Assembly (NCBI GenBank): GCA_963738025.1
Contig: CAVTWA010000006.1
Coordinates: 1-64,000 of the forward strand
Direction of reading: 5' to 3'
Source of the DNA: 20CM-2-55-15 sp963738025
Lineage (GTDB): Bacteria > Acidobacteriota > Terriglobia > 20CM-2-55-15
DNA: 64,000 nt
The position numbers and the translations under genes were made by a program. How positions within the stretch are numbered: position 1 is the first letter of the stretch; every line of letters begins with the position of its first letter. Shown here in pieces: positions 24,304 to 32,386 of this stretch. The notes below the pieces were generated by a model. It was not told where the DNA came from. It ran no database searches and saw nothing but the letters and a program-made list of their open reading frames with translations.

Positions 24304-25293
24304 TTATATCCGCGCTGCGGCGCTGGCCGCTCCATATAGCGCCGTGTGGGGATTCAGGATGACGTGGACAGGAACTCGCTGCAGGAGTGGCGCGAGGCGG
24401 CTTTTGGCAGTAAAAGCCCGCATGAAGTCGCCATCCTGAAGTTTGGCAGCGATCTTCGGTGCAATACCTCCACCGACGTAAATGCCCGAGACGGCCATCG
24501 CCTTCAGAGCCAGATTGCCTGCTTCTGCTCCATAGATCGAAACGAAAACATCCAGCGCTCTCCGGCACAGCTCGCTCTTCCCGTCAAGCGCAGCCTGCGA
24601 AATGGCAGCACTTGGATCGATTTCTCTGAATCGTTCCGCAAGCCACGGCTCCTCGGGGGCATAGCCGGCATCGCGCAGAAAACTGTATATATTGAACAAC
24701 CCCGGGCCCGACAACACGCGTTCATAACTGACATGGCCGAAACGTTGAATCAGATACTTCAACAGATCGATTTCAAGATCGTTCCGCGGAGCGAAGTCGG
24801 CATGCCCTCCCTCCGATGCAACCGGCTCGTACCGCACGCCATTCCAATGCAGTGTGGCTTCGCCCAGTCCTGTCCCGGCAGCAATGAGCGCGGCATTGCC
24901 ATACGGAGGAGGGGTCCCGGCATTGAGCGTGATAAGTTCTTCCGGACGCAGCAGCAGGAGGCCGTAGCCCGTTGCGACTAAATCGTTGATCAACAATACG
25001 CCGTCAATGCGAAGGATCTCTCGTATGGTCTGAGCCCGAATCACCCATGGGAGATTGGGTGTCTCGGCCACTTCGTTGACGATCGGTCCGGCTATTCCGA
25101 AGCAGGCGCGAGTGATTGGGCCCACCGTGGGAGTTCGCCCGAGAAAGTCAGCAACGATGTGCTCCAGACCGGCGAAATCCCTGCTATGAACAGTCTGCTC
25201 CATCAGAGGAGAGCGAAGGTCATCTTCCCTGAAAACACCCAGGTTACTTTTGGTTCCACCAACATCGCCGGCCAGGATCACAGCACTCTCCAA
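24304..25293 (-). CDS. glk: Glucokinase (ROK-unrelated, Glk type)
   Basis: Phosphorylates glucose with ATP, feeding glycolysis and the pentose phosphate route. 329 residues of the bacterial Glk family. The phosphate-binding opening is LAGDVGGTKSNLGVF, with FGIAGPIVNE, LINDLVATGYG (catalytic Asp in the ND pair), AAGTGLGEA and SEGGHADFAPR as later motifs, and a C-terminal GGGIAPK block. All substrate residues I can recognise are present. It is transcribed away from tkt-gnd-zwf; the 222-bp divergent region at 25294-25515 must serve both. Start is ATG 25293. Its neighbours strongly support a sugar-catabolism role. Confidence 0.94.
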   Translation of the reverse strand: MESAVILAGDVGGTKSNLGVFREDDLRSPLMEQTVHSRDFAGLEHIVADFLGRTPTVGPITRACFGIAGPIVNEVAETPNLPWVIRAQTIREILRIDGVLLINDLVATGYGLLLLRPEELITLNAGTPPPYGNAALIAAGTGLGEATLHWNGVRYEPVASEGGHADFAPRNDLEIDLLKYLIQRFGHVSYERVLSGPGLFNIYSFLRDAGYAPEEPWLAERFREIDPSAAISQAALDGKSELCRRALDVFVSIYGAEAGNLALKAMAVSGIYVGGGIAPKIAAKLQDGDFMRAFTAKSRLAPLLQRVPVHVILNPHTALYGAASAAARI

Positions 25294-25515
25294 TTCAGGT
25301 TCACAAGGATGAAAACTCCCACTAAACAGTGTACATTTGCTGCGAAGGAGTCTTTCATGAAGACTTGAGTGTCACACTCCCAGTGTAGTCGTAGATCTAG
25401 ATCCTTAAACATGATGTTGTGACTGAGCGGCCGGCGTTCCATATGGTTCCAATCACGCTTCCACTTCTTCCCATCATTCAACACGATTCTGACCATTTTC
25501 TGCCGGAGGAGTTGT

Positions 25516-27579
25516 ATGAAGAGCACTCAAATCGATCAGCTCTGCATCAATACTATTCGCACGTTATCAATGGACGCTGTGCAGCAGGCCAACTCCGGTC
25601 ATCCTGGAACGCCGATGGCAATGGCTCCAGTTGTATACACCCTCTGGAATGAATTTCTCCGCTTCGATCCGGAAGACCCGATCTGGCCCAATCGCGACCG
25701 CTTTGTCCTGTCGATCGGCCATGCTTCCATGCTCCTGTATTCCCTGCTGCATTTGACCGGGGTGAAAGCCGTCAATCCCCAGTACGAAACGCTCGGCCAG
25801 TTGTCGGTGACGCTGGACGACATCAAACACTTCCGTCAGCTCGACAGCAAATGTCCCGGACATCCGGAATATCGCTGGACTTCAGGCGTCGAAACCACCA
25901 CGGGCCCGCTCGGCCAGGGCGTCGCCACCAGCGTTGGCATGGCCATAGCCGGCCGCTGGATGGGCAGCTACTTCAATCGCCCGGACTTCGAAATGATCGA
26001 TTACAACGTTTACGCGCTGGCAGGCGACGGCGACATGATGGAAGGAGTTTCTCAGGAAGCGGCGTCGCTCGCAGGCCACCTCCGGGTTTCGAATCTCTGC
26101 TGGATCTACGACAACAACAGGATCACGATCGAAGGACATACCGATTTAACCTTCAGTGACGACGTCGCCACCCGCTTCCTCAGTTATGGCTGGAACGTTC
26201 TTCGCGTTGGAGACGCGAATGATGTCGAAATGCTGGCCCGGGCATTTGATACGTTTCACGCGACTAAAGATCGCCCCACAATGATCATCGTCGACAGTCA
26301 CATCGCCTATGGGTCGCCGCACAAGCAGGACAGCAGCGCCGCTCATGGCGAGCCCCTTGGCGAAGAAGAAGTCCGGCTGACAAAGCAGAACTACGGCTGG
26401 CCGCCCGATGCGAAATTCCTGATTCCCGACGGTGTGTACGAACATTTCCGCGAGAACATCGGCGCCCGGGGCCAAAGCTTACACAACGAGTGGATGGCGA
26501 AGTTCGAGAAATACCAGGCGCAGCATCCTCAACTGGCCGACTATCTGTACAAGATGCAGCACCGGCAACTCCCGGAAGGATGGGACAAAGACATTCCGGC
26601 TTTTCCAGCCGATCCGAAAGGGCTCGCCGGACGCGATGCATCTGCAAAAGTGGAAAACGCGATCGCGCAGAACGTGCCATGGCTCATTGGCGGCGCTGCG
26701 GACCTGGCGCCATCGACGAAGACAAGGCTCGTCTTCGAGGGCGCCGGCGATTTTTCCGCTTCACAGCCGGCTGGAAGGAACTTCCACTTCGGCATTCGGG
26801 AACACGCCATGTCTTCCATTTTGAATGGGCTTTCACTGTCGAAAGTACGTCCTTTCGGCTCCGGCTTCCTGATCTTCAGCGATTATGCGCGGCCCGCAAT
26901 CCGCTTGAGCGCGCTGATGGAAATTCCGGTCATTTATATTTTCACGCATGACTCGATCGGGGTCGGCGAAGATGGTCCGACGCATCAGCCGGTGGAACAG
27001 CTGGCATCGCTGCGAGCCGTTCCCGGTCTCATCACGTTGCGCCCGGCGGATGCGAACGAAGTCGCCGAAGCATGGCGGTTCGTCATGACATTGAGGCACA
27101 GCCCGGCCGCGATCGTCCTGTCGAGGCAGGCATTGCCGACAATCGATCGAACCCGATATCGTGCGGCAGCCGGCCTGGTGCGTGGGGCTTACATTCTGGC
27201 GGATAGCGACGACGGAAAGCCGTCTGCGCTTCTGATCGGTACCGGCAGCGAGGTCGCCCTCTGTCTGGCCGTACACGAAGAACTTCGCTCCGAAGGCATC
27301 AAGACGCGCGTGGTGAGCATGCCGTCGTGGGAAGTCTTCGAACAACAGGACAAGGCATACCAGGACAGCGTCCTGCCGCCTCTCGTCAAAGCGCGGGTTG
27401 CCGTGGAACAGGCCAGCACGCTCGGCTGGGCGCGATATGTCGGTTTGACAGGAGAGGTGATCGGTATGCACACGTTTGGAGCCTCTGCTCCATTGAAGGA
27501 ACTGCAGAAGAAGTTTGGATTTACGCCTGAACGAGTCGCCAGCGCAGTCAAAGAGCAGCTGGCGATGTTCAAGCCTTAA
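25516..27579 (+). CDS. tkt: Transketolase
   Basis: Thiamine-diphosphate enzyme moving two-carbon ketol units between sugar phosphates. 687 residues, typical length. The N-terminal domain has SGHPGTPMAMAP and GPLGQGVATSVG; the ThDP/metal motif is ALAGDGDMMEGVSQEAASLA with NNRITIEG. The middle domain contains FHFGIREHAMSSILNG, with the catalytic Glu, and YIFTHDSIGVGEDGPTHQPV. ATG 25516 follows GCCGGAGGAGTTGT, a strong ribosome site. gnd follows after 12 bases, so the two are one transcript, and zwf lies beyond a repeat on the same strand. Together they cover the oxidative and non-oxidative pentose phosphate pathway. Confidence 0.97.
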   Translation: MKSTQIDQLCINTIRTLSMDAVQQANSGHPGTPMAMAPVVYTLWNEFLRFDPEDPIWPNRDRFVLSIGHASMLLYSLLHLTGVKAVNPQYETLGQLSVTLDDIKHFRQLDSKCPGHPEYRWTSGVETTTGPLGQGVATSVGMAIAGRWMGSYFNRPDFEMIDYNVYALAGDGDMMEGVSQEAASLAGHLRVSNLCWIYDNNRITIEGHTDLTFSDDVATRFLSYGWNVLRVGDANDVEMLARAFDTFHATKDRPTMIIVDSHIAYGSPHKQDSSAAHGEPLGEEEVRLTKQNYGWPPDAKFLIPDGVYEHFRENIGARGQSLHNEWMAKFEKYQAQHPQLADYLYKMQHRQLPEGWDKDIPAFPADPKGLAGRDASAKVENAIAQNVPWLIGGAADLAPSTKTRLVFEGAGDFSASQPAGRNFHFGIREHAMSSILNGLSLSKVRPFGSGFLIFSDYARPAIRLSALMEIPVIYIFTHDSIGVGEDGPTHQPVEQLASLRAVPGLITLRPADANEVAEAWRFVMTLRHSPAAIVLSRQALPTIDRTRYRAAAGLVRGAYILADSDDGKPSALLIGTGSEVALCLAVHEELRSEGIKTRVVSMPSWEVFEQQDKAYQDSVLPPLVKARVAVEQASTLGWARYVGLTGEVIGMHTFGASAPLKELQKKFGFTPERVASAVKEQLAMFKP

Positions 27580-27591
27580 GGGAGCAAGATC

Positions 27592-28575
27592 ATGCAACTG
27601 GGAATGATTGGTCTCGGGAGAATGGGAGCGAATATGGTTCGACGCCTCATGGCTGGAAAGCATGAGTGCGTCGTATATGATCTCAGTCCCGATAACGTCA
27701 AGGCACTCGCCGGCGAAGGCGCGACCGGCGCCGCCTCACTCGACGACTTTGTCAAAAAACTGAACAAGCCGCGGGCTGCCTGGATCATGGTGCCGGCCGG
27801 CGGCGCAACGGAGCATACGGTGACAGGTCTCGCCGAGCGGATGGAGCCGGGCGACATCATCATCGATGGCGGAAACTCTTACTTCAAAGACGACATCCGC
27901 CGCTCCACGATGCTCCAGGAAAAAGGCATTCATTACCTCGATGTCGGCACCAGCGGCGGGGTCTGGGGAATCACACGTGGTTACTGCATGATGATCGGAG
28001 GCGAGGCGGACATCTTTAACCATCTGGAACCCTTGTTTAAAACGTTGGCGCCCGGCCGCGGCGATACGCCGACCAGTGCCGGACGGGAGAAAATAACGAG
28101 TACCGCTGAAGAAGGATATCTGCGCTGCGGACCCTCAGGGGCGGGCCACTTCGTGAAGATGGTTCACAACGGTATTGAATACGGTTTGATGCAGGCCTAT
28201 GCCGAAGGATTCGACATTTTTCGCAACGCCGGCTCAAAGGACGTCGAGGCCCGGCATCGCTTTGATTTGAACCTGGCCGACATCGCAGAAGTCTGGCGGC
28301 GCGGCAGCGTTGTTGGTTCCTGGCTCCTGGATTTGATTGCCATGGCTCTCGCCGAGGACCCGGGTCTCGCGGATTACACCGGCTTTGTTCAAGATTCCGG
28401 CGAAGGCCGCTGGACCATCATGGCCGCGCTCGAGGAGGCCGTGCCGGCCGACGTCCTGTCGGCCAGTCTGTACACCCGCTTCCGGTCCCGGCAGGAACAT
28501 ACGTTCGCGGAAAAGATGCTGTCGGCGATGAGGAAAAAGTTCGGAGGCCACGTCGAACGAGCGGCGGGCGGGTAG
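27592..28575 (+). CDS. gnd: 6-phosphogluconate dehydrogenase, short form
   Basis: Oxidatively decarboxylates 6-phosphogluconate to ribulose 5-phosphate. 327 residues, which matches the short (GndA/YqeC-like) class rather than the 470-residue E. coli type. The nucleotide fold begins MQLGMIGLGRMGANMVRRLM; the family block is DVGTSGGVWGITRGYCMMIG; the catalytic segment has GHFVKMVHNGIEYG with Lys and His-Asn-Gly-Ile-Glu. Cofactor preference (NAD or NADP) cannot be settled by eye. Start ATG is 12 bases after tkt with AAGGGAG as ribosome site. The C-terminus is followed at once by a dispersed repeat of about 400 bp. Confidence 0.94.
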   Translation: MQLGMIGLGRMGANMVRRLMAGKHECVVYDLSPDNVKALAGEGATGAASLDDFVKKLNKPRAAWIMVPAGGATEHTVTGLAERMEPGDIIIDGGNSYFKDDIRRSTMLQEKGIHYLDVGTSGGVWGITRGYCMMIGGEADIFNHLEPLFKTLAPGRGDTPTSAGREKITSTAEEGYLRCGPSGAGHFVKMVHNGIEYGLMQAYAEGFDIFRNAGSKDVEARHRFDLNLADIAEVWRRGSVVGSWLLDLIAMALAEDPGLADYTGFVQDSGEGRWTIMAALEEAVPADVLSASLYTRFRSRQEHTFAEKMLSAMRKKFGGHVERAAGG

Positions 28576-28589
28576 GCGAAACTGTTGTA

Positions 28590-28975
28590 GGCGCGCTCAT
28601 AGACCATTCGTATCCAAGACAGAATGGACGGGAGCCACAAATTGGCGGCCCTGGTAAAGGTTTGAATGTAGTGGATGCGATGTAAACCTGGTTTGGCGGT
28701 AATGCTGGTAGCCCAGTCCCCGCCTAAGTTAGGCGGGGTGCCTTCGCGCAGCGAAGGCGGGGCGGTCTGTCCAAAGATGCGTAGCGACCTCATAGATTTC
28801 CGCGAAGCGCTCATTATGAATCGGTGCGCTGCGCGAATATCTGAAAGGACGCTTCGCGAGGGCATCCCCGCCTTACTAAGGCGGGGACTGTGGACGACTC
28901 ATCGCCAGGTCGGTCTCAATGTTGGACAGCTCTGGTCATAGACCGCGCCTACAATCGATTCGCAATTTAAGGAGA
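28590..28975. repeat. Composite dispersed repeat, copy 2 (long form with inner hairpin)
   Basis: Contains TCCAAGACAGAATGGACGGG (28613), the TTTGAATGTAGTGGATGCGA block (28662, reverse of copy 1), the GC-rich palindrome (28717), an insert of about 130 bp with palindromic GCGAAGGCGGGGCGGTCTGT-type arms, a second degenerate half-site (28869) and the end block CTGGTCATAGACCGCGC (28935). It fills the gap between gnd and zwf. Confidence 0.8.
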
Positions 28976-28979
28976 GTCC

Positions 28980-30524
28980 ATGGCAACACAAGAAGCGTTA
29001 ACGGATATACCGGAGCCGGTCCGAGAGCCATCAGGCCCTTGCCTGATGGTGATTTTTGGTGCGGCAGGAGACCTGACCAAGCGGAAACTCATGCCGGCTC
29101 TCTACAATCTGGCGAAAGCGCAGCTGCTGCCAAAAGAGTTCGCGGTTGTCGGCGTCGCCCGCAACGAAATGACGACCGAAGTCTTCCGCGAAAAACTGAC
29201 CGAGGACATCGCCAAATACGCGACGGAACCCGTCGATCCTGCAATCTGGGGCTGGCTCGCGCAGCGGCTCTATTACCTGACCGGGACGTTCACGGATGAC
29301 GCGATGTATCATGAGCTGGGCGCGCTGCTCGCGAAAGTCGATAACGAGCACAGGACCGGCGGCAATTACATTCATTATCTGGCGACAAGCCCTTCATTCT
29401 TCGCGGAAATAATCCGGCGGCTGGGAGTCGCCGGACTGGTCAACGAGGACAACGGTCAGTGGCGCCGCGTCATTATCGAAAAGCCGTTCGGACGTGACCT
29501 GGATTCCGCGCGCGCCTTGAACCGGGACATTACCAAGACACTTCGCGAGCGGCAGATCTTCAGGATCGATCATTACCTGGGGAAAGAAACGGTTCAGAAC
29601 ATTATGGTCTTCCGGTTCGGCAATGGCATCTTCGAGCCGATATGGAACCGCCGATATATCGATCACGTCCAGATCACGGTAGCGGAAACTGTCGGCGTCG
29701 AAACGCGTGGCTCCTACTATGAGGAGGCCGGCGCGCTCCGGGACATGGTCCCGAACCACATCTTCCAGTTGATTTCTCTGATCGCCATGGAACCGCCGAT
29801 CTCGTTTGCCGCGGATGCGGTCCGTGACGAAAAAGCAAAAGTTCTGCGGGCCATTCCGATCATCGAACCGGAGGACGTGCTGACGCACGCCGTGCGAGGA
29901 CAATACGGCACTGCATACAATGATCCGAGCGTGCCGGGCTATCGGGCCGAGCGGAACGTAGCGCCCGACTCGACAACCGAAACCTATGCGGCGCTCAAGC
30001 TGATGATCGATAACTGGAGGTGGGCCGATGTGCCGTTCTATGTGCGGACCGGAAAACGCCTGGCCAAGCGCGTCACTGAAATCTGCATCCAGTTCCGCCG
30101 CGCTCCCTTTCAGCTGTTTCGCAAAACACCGGTCGGGCAACTCACGCCAAATGTCCTGATCATTCAGATTCAACCGGAAGAAGGCATACGGCTGCGCTTT
30201 GGCGCCAAGATTCCCGGCCCTGCCGTTCGAATGGGCAGTGTCACCATGGATTTCCGCTACTCCGATTACTTCGGCACCACCCCCAATACGGGGTACGAAA
30301 CCTTACTGCACGATTGTATGAAGGACGATGCGACGCTGTTCCATCGCGCCGACACTGTTGAAGTCGGCTGGAGTGTGGTGACCCCGATTCTGGACGTATG
30401 GAAGGCGCTCCCGCCACGAACTTTCCCCAACTACCTGAGCGGCACCTGGGGCCCCAAAGAAGCCGAAGAACTGCTCAAGCGCGATGGCAGAGAGTGGCAC
30501 ACCATCGACCACGGCGGCGCGTGA
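28980..30524 (+). CDS. zwf: Glucose-6-phosphate 1-dehydrogenase
   Basis: First enzyme of the oxidative pentose phosphate pathway, making 6-phosphogluconolactone and NADPH. 514 residues, normal length. The dinucleotide fold begins MVIFGAAGDLTKRKLMPALY. The substrate motif is IFRIDHYLGKETVQN, with the catalytic His in the DHYLGK element, preceded by RRVIIEKPFGRDLDSA. ATG 28980 follows AAGGAGAGTCC. Oddly it is split from tkt-gnd by a 400-bp repeat, so it may have its own promoter. No 6-phosphogluconolactonase is next to it. The C-terminus is complete (GREWHTIDHGGA). Confidence 0.96.
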   Translation: MATQEALTDIPEPVREPSGPCLMVIFGAAGDLTKRKLMPALYNLAKAQLLPKEFAVVGVARNEMTTEVFREKLTEDIAKYATEPVDPAIWGWLAQRLYYLTGTFTDDAMYHELGALLAKVDNEHRTGGNYIHYLATSPSFFAEIIRRLGVAGLVNEDNGQWRRVIIEKPFGRDLDSARALNRDITKTLRERQIFRIDHYLGKETVQNIMVFRFGNGIFEPIWNRRYIDHVQITVAETVGVETRGSYYEEAGALRDMVPNHIFQLISLIAMEPPISFAADAVRDEKAKVLRAIPIIEPEDVLTHAVRGQYGTAYNDPSVPGYRAERNVAPDSTTETYAALKLMIDNWRWADVPFYVRTGKRLAKRVTEICIQFRRAPFQLFRKTPVGQLTPNVLIIQIQPEEGIRLRFGAKIPGPAVRMGSVTMDFRYSDYFGTTPNTGYETLLHDCMKDDATLFHRADTVEVGWSVVTPILDVWKALPPRTFPNYLSGTWGPKEAEELLKRDGREWHTIDHGGA

Positions 30525-30580
30525 CTGCAGGCGCGCGGTCGTAGAGCCGGAGGCGCGTAAGAATAAATGCCCCGGCCGCC

Positions 30581-30669
30581 AAATGACGAATGACTATTGA
30601 CCATTGAGAATTGACAAAGCACCCGGGCGAAATGGTCAATTCTCAATGGTCAATAGTCATTCGTCATTT
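30581..30669. repeat. Perfect 35-bp inverted repeat
   Basis: Arms 30581-30615 and 30635-30669 are exact complements around a 19-base loop. The arm starts AAATGACGAATGACTATTGA. It lies between the convergent genes zwf and the GH57 enzyme. It is AT-rich compared with its surroundings. Confidence 0.85.
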
Positions 30670-30673
30670 TTGG

Positions 30674-30702
30674 GAAAAACCCCGGCCTGCGGCCGGGGCT
30701 GA
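30674..30702 (-). terminator. Intrinsic terminator of the GH57 gene
   Basis: On the minus strand AGCCCCGGCCGCAGGCCGGGG forms an 8-bp GC stem with a 3-base loop, followed at once by TTTTT. It lies about 60 bp after the stop codon of the GH57 gene. Confidence 0.75.
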
Positions 30703-30759
30703 ATTCTAACGGCTCCGGGCCTGATCCATTCACACCTTCATAAACAGTCACGACAATCC

Positions 30760-32328
30760 TCAAGCCGGCAGGGGGGGCGGAGCCATGACCAGTTTGCGCC
30801 CCTCGAGATTCCTCTTGATCGGATCATCCAGACCCTGCGGACGCGGCAGACCGATCAGGTGAAAGACATTTCCGATGTGCTGGCGAAATAACGAATCGAA
30901 AATAGCATCGCTGTCGCTCGAGAAATCATTGCCAAACCACCACATCCAGTCGCTGCCTTCGGCCACCAGCAGTTCCTCGTAAGCAACATTCCAGTCGTCA
31001 GCCGGAACCAGACCTTTTCGGGCCATTAAGGCTTCGCGGGCCCGGATGATCCAGCTCCATGCCTGATGGTCCTCGGGATGGCCGATCCAGATGTTGAAAT
31101 TGGCGCCGGCCCAGGAACCCGGAGCCAGCCAGTCGAGCTTCTCCGCCGGTATGCGCTGCATCGCTTCCGACAGCGTGACGGCCTCGACGCCGGGCTCGCG
31201 CCGGATGTTTTCAAAAACCCGGCGCAGAAAGTCCCGGCCGTTGTTGACATAGTAGTCCCACGGGTTTTCGCCATCGAGAGCAATCAGGACGTGAGACCCA
31301 TCCGGCACTTCTTTGACCCGGTGGACGAGATCCGCAGCGCTCTCGGCGGCGCTTGCGTGCATATATTGAAAGCCGATCATGTCCGACACCGTGCGGTCGC
31401 GGAAAAATACGGTGATATCACCACGCCGGTAGGGATGATAAAGGCGGCGCCGGTTCTCCCAGTTGAGATCCACGCCGGACTTAGCGAGGATACCTTCATC
31501 TGTCGCCATCCACTTGAAACCGAGGGATGCGGCCAGCAGCGCCACATCATTCGAGACGGACCCTTCGGAGGGCCACAAGCCCACAGGTATTTTGCCGAAC
31601 CGCTTCTCCATGAAGGTTTGTGCCCGCGCAAGCTGTTCGCGGGCGTCGTAAGGGAAATGCATGTCAACGGGGACGTTACCGTCCACCTTACTGTCGATGA
31701 GAAGCGGCAGAATCGGATGATAGAAGGGCGTTGTCGAGATCTCGATAATTCCCCGATCCTGCATTTTGCGGTACTGGGGAATGATGTCCTGGATCGTTTT
31801 CTGCACAACACGGCGCAAGGCCGCTTTGTCTTTCTCGCTGAACTCTCTGCCTTTCTGGACATAATCTTTCGGCCGGCGATCCTGATCCATCCAGGCCAGG
31901 GTCCACCAGACCTGAATGTCGCGGATATCCTGGTCGGTGAAAGCACTGTGCCGCGAGGCATCACTTCGCCGCTCATACAGCTCGAAATAGCGGGGATAAG
32001 GCTGCAGCATGGTGCGAACGGGAACCGGAAAGAAGCGCTCGATGATCGCGCTGCGTTCCTCCGGTGTCAGTTCTTCGACCGGCTTGAATGCCAGTTCCAG
32101 AGAAGCGTCCTGGGCGGTGCCATTGCCGTACTCTTCCAGCTGAAGCAGCAGAGATGGGACGAGGTTGAAAACCTGATGCACGTCCGGAAACTCTTCCGCC
32201 AGGGCCGGCATGCCCAGGTAATCCTTGGTGCCGTGAAGGTAAGCCCACGGCATGACATAACATTGGCGTACCAGATCCTTGTAAAAAGGCTGGTGCATGT
32301 GCCAGAGAAATGAGACGAGAACTGACAT
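30760..32328 (-). CDS. Glycoside hydrolase family 57 enzyme (alpha-amylase/glucanotransferase type)
   Basis: Acts on alpha-1,4-linked glucans, probably intracellular glycogen or starch oligomers since no signal peptide is seen. 522 residues from ATG 32328. The family start VLVSFLWHMHQPFYKD carries the conserved HMHQP. The block around GLWPSEGSVSNDVA holds the catalytic-nucleophile Glu region, and LIALDGENPWDYY holds the probable acid/base Asp region. Later parts (GSWAGANFNIWIGHPEDHQA, EGSDWMWWFGND) match GH57 C-terminal domains. It is divergent from lptFG with 58 bp between starts. Its place beside glk, tkt, gnd and zwf suggests glucan breakdown into the pentose phosphate pathway. Exact linkage specificity is not readable. 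Confidence 0.9.
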   Translation of the reverse strand: MSVLVSFLWHMHQPFYKDLVRQCYVMPWAYLHGTKDYLGMPALAEEFPDVHQVFNLVPSLLLQLEEYGNGTAQDASLELAFKPVEELTPEERSAIIERFFPVPVRTMLQPYPRYFELYERRSDASRHSAFTDQDIRDIQVWWTLAWMDQDRRPKDYVQKGREFSEKDKAALRRVVQKTIQDIIPQYRKMQDRGIIEISTTPFYHPILPLLIDSKVDGNVPVDMHFPYDAREQLARAQTFMEKRFGKIPVGLWPSEGSVSNDVALLAASLGFKWMATDEGILAKSGVDLNWENRRRLYHPYRRGDITVFFRDRTVSDMIGFQYMHASAAESAADLVHRVKEVPDGSHVLIALDGENPWDYYVNNGRDFLRRVFENIRREPGVEAVTLSEAMQRIPAEKLDWLAPGSWAGANFNIWIGHPEDHQAWSWIIRAREALMARKGLVPADDWNVAYEELLVAEGSDWMWWFGNDFSSDSDAIFDSLFRQHIGNVFHLIGLPRPQGLDDPIKRNLEGRKLVMAPPPLPA

Positions 32329-32386
32329 ATTGGTGCAAAATTGAGTCCGGGGCACATGATTTGACCTGTTGCCTCCAGAACTTGAA

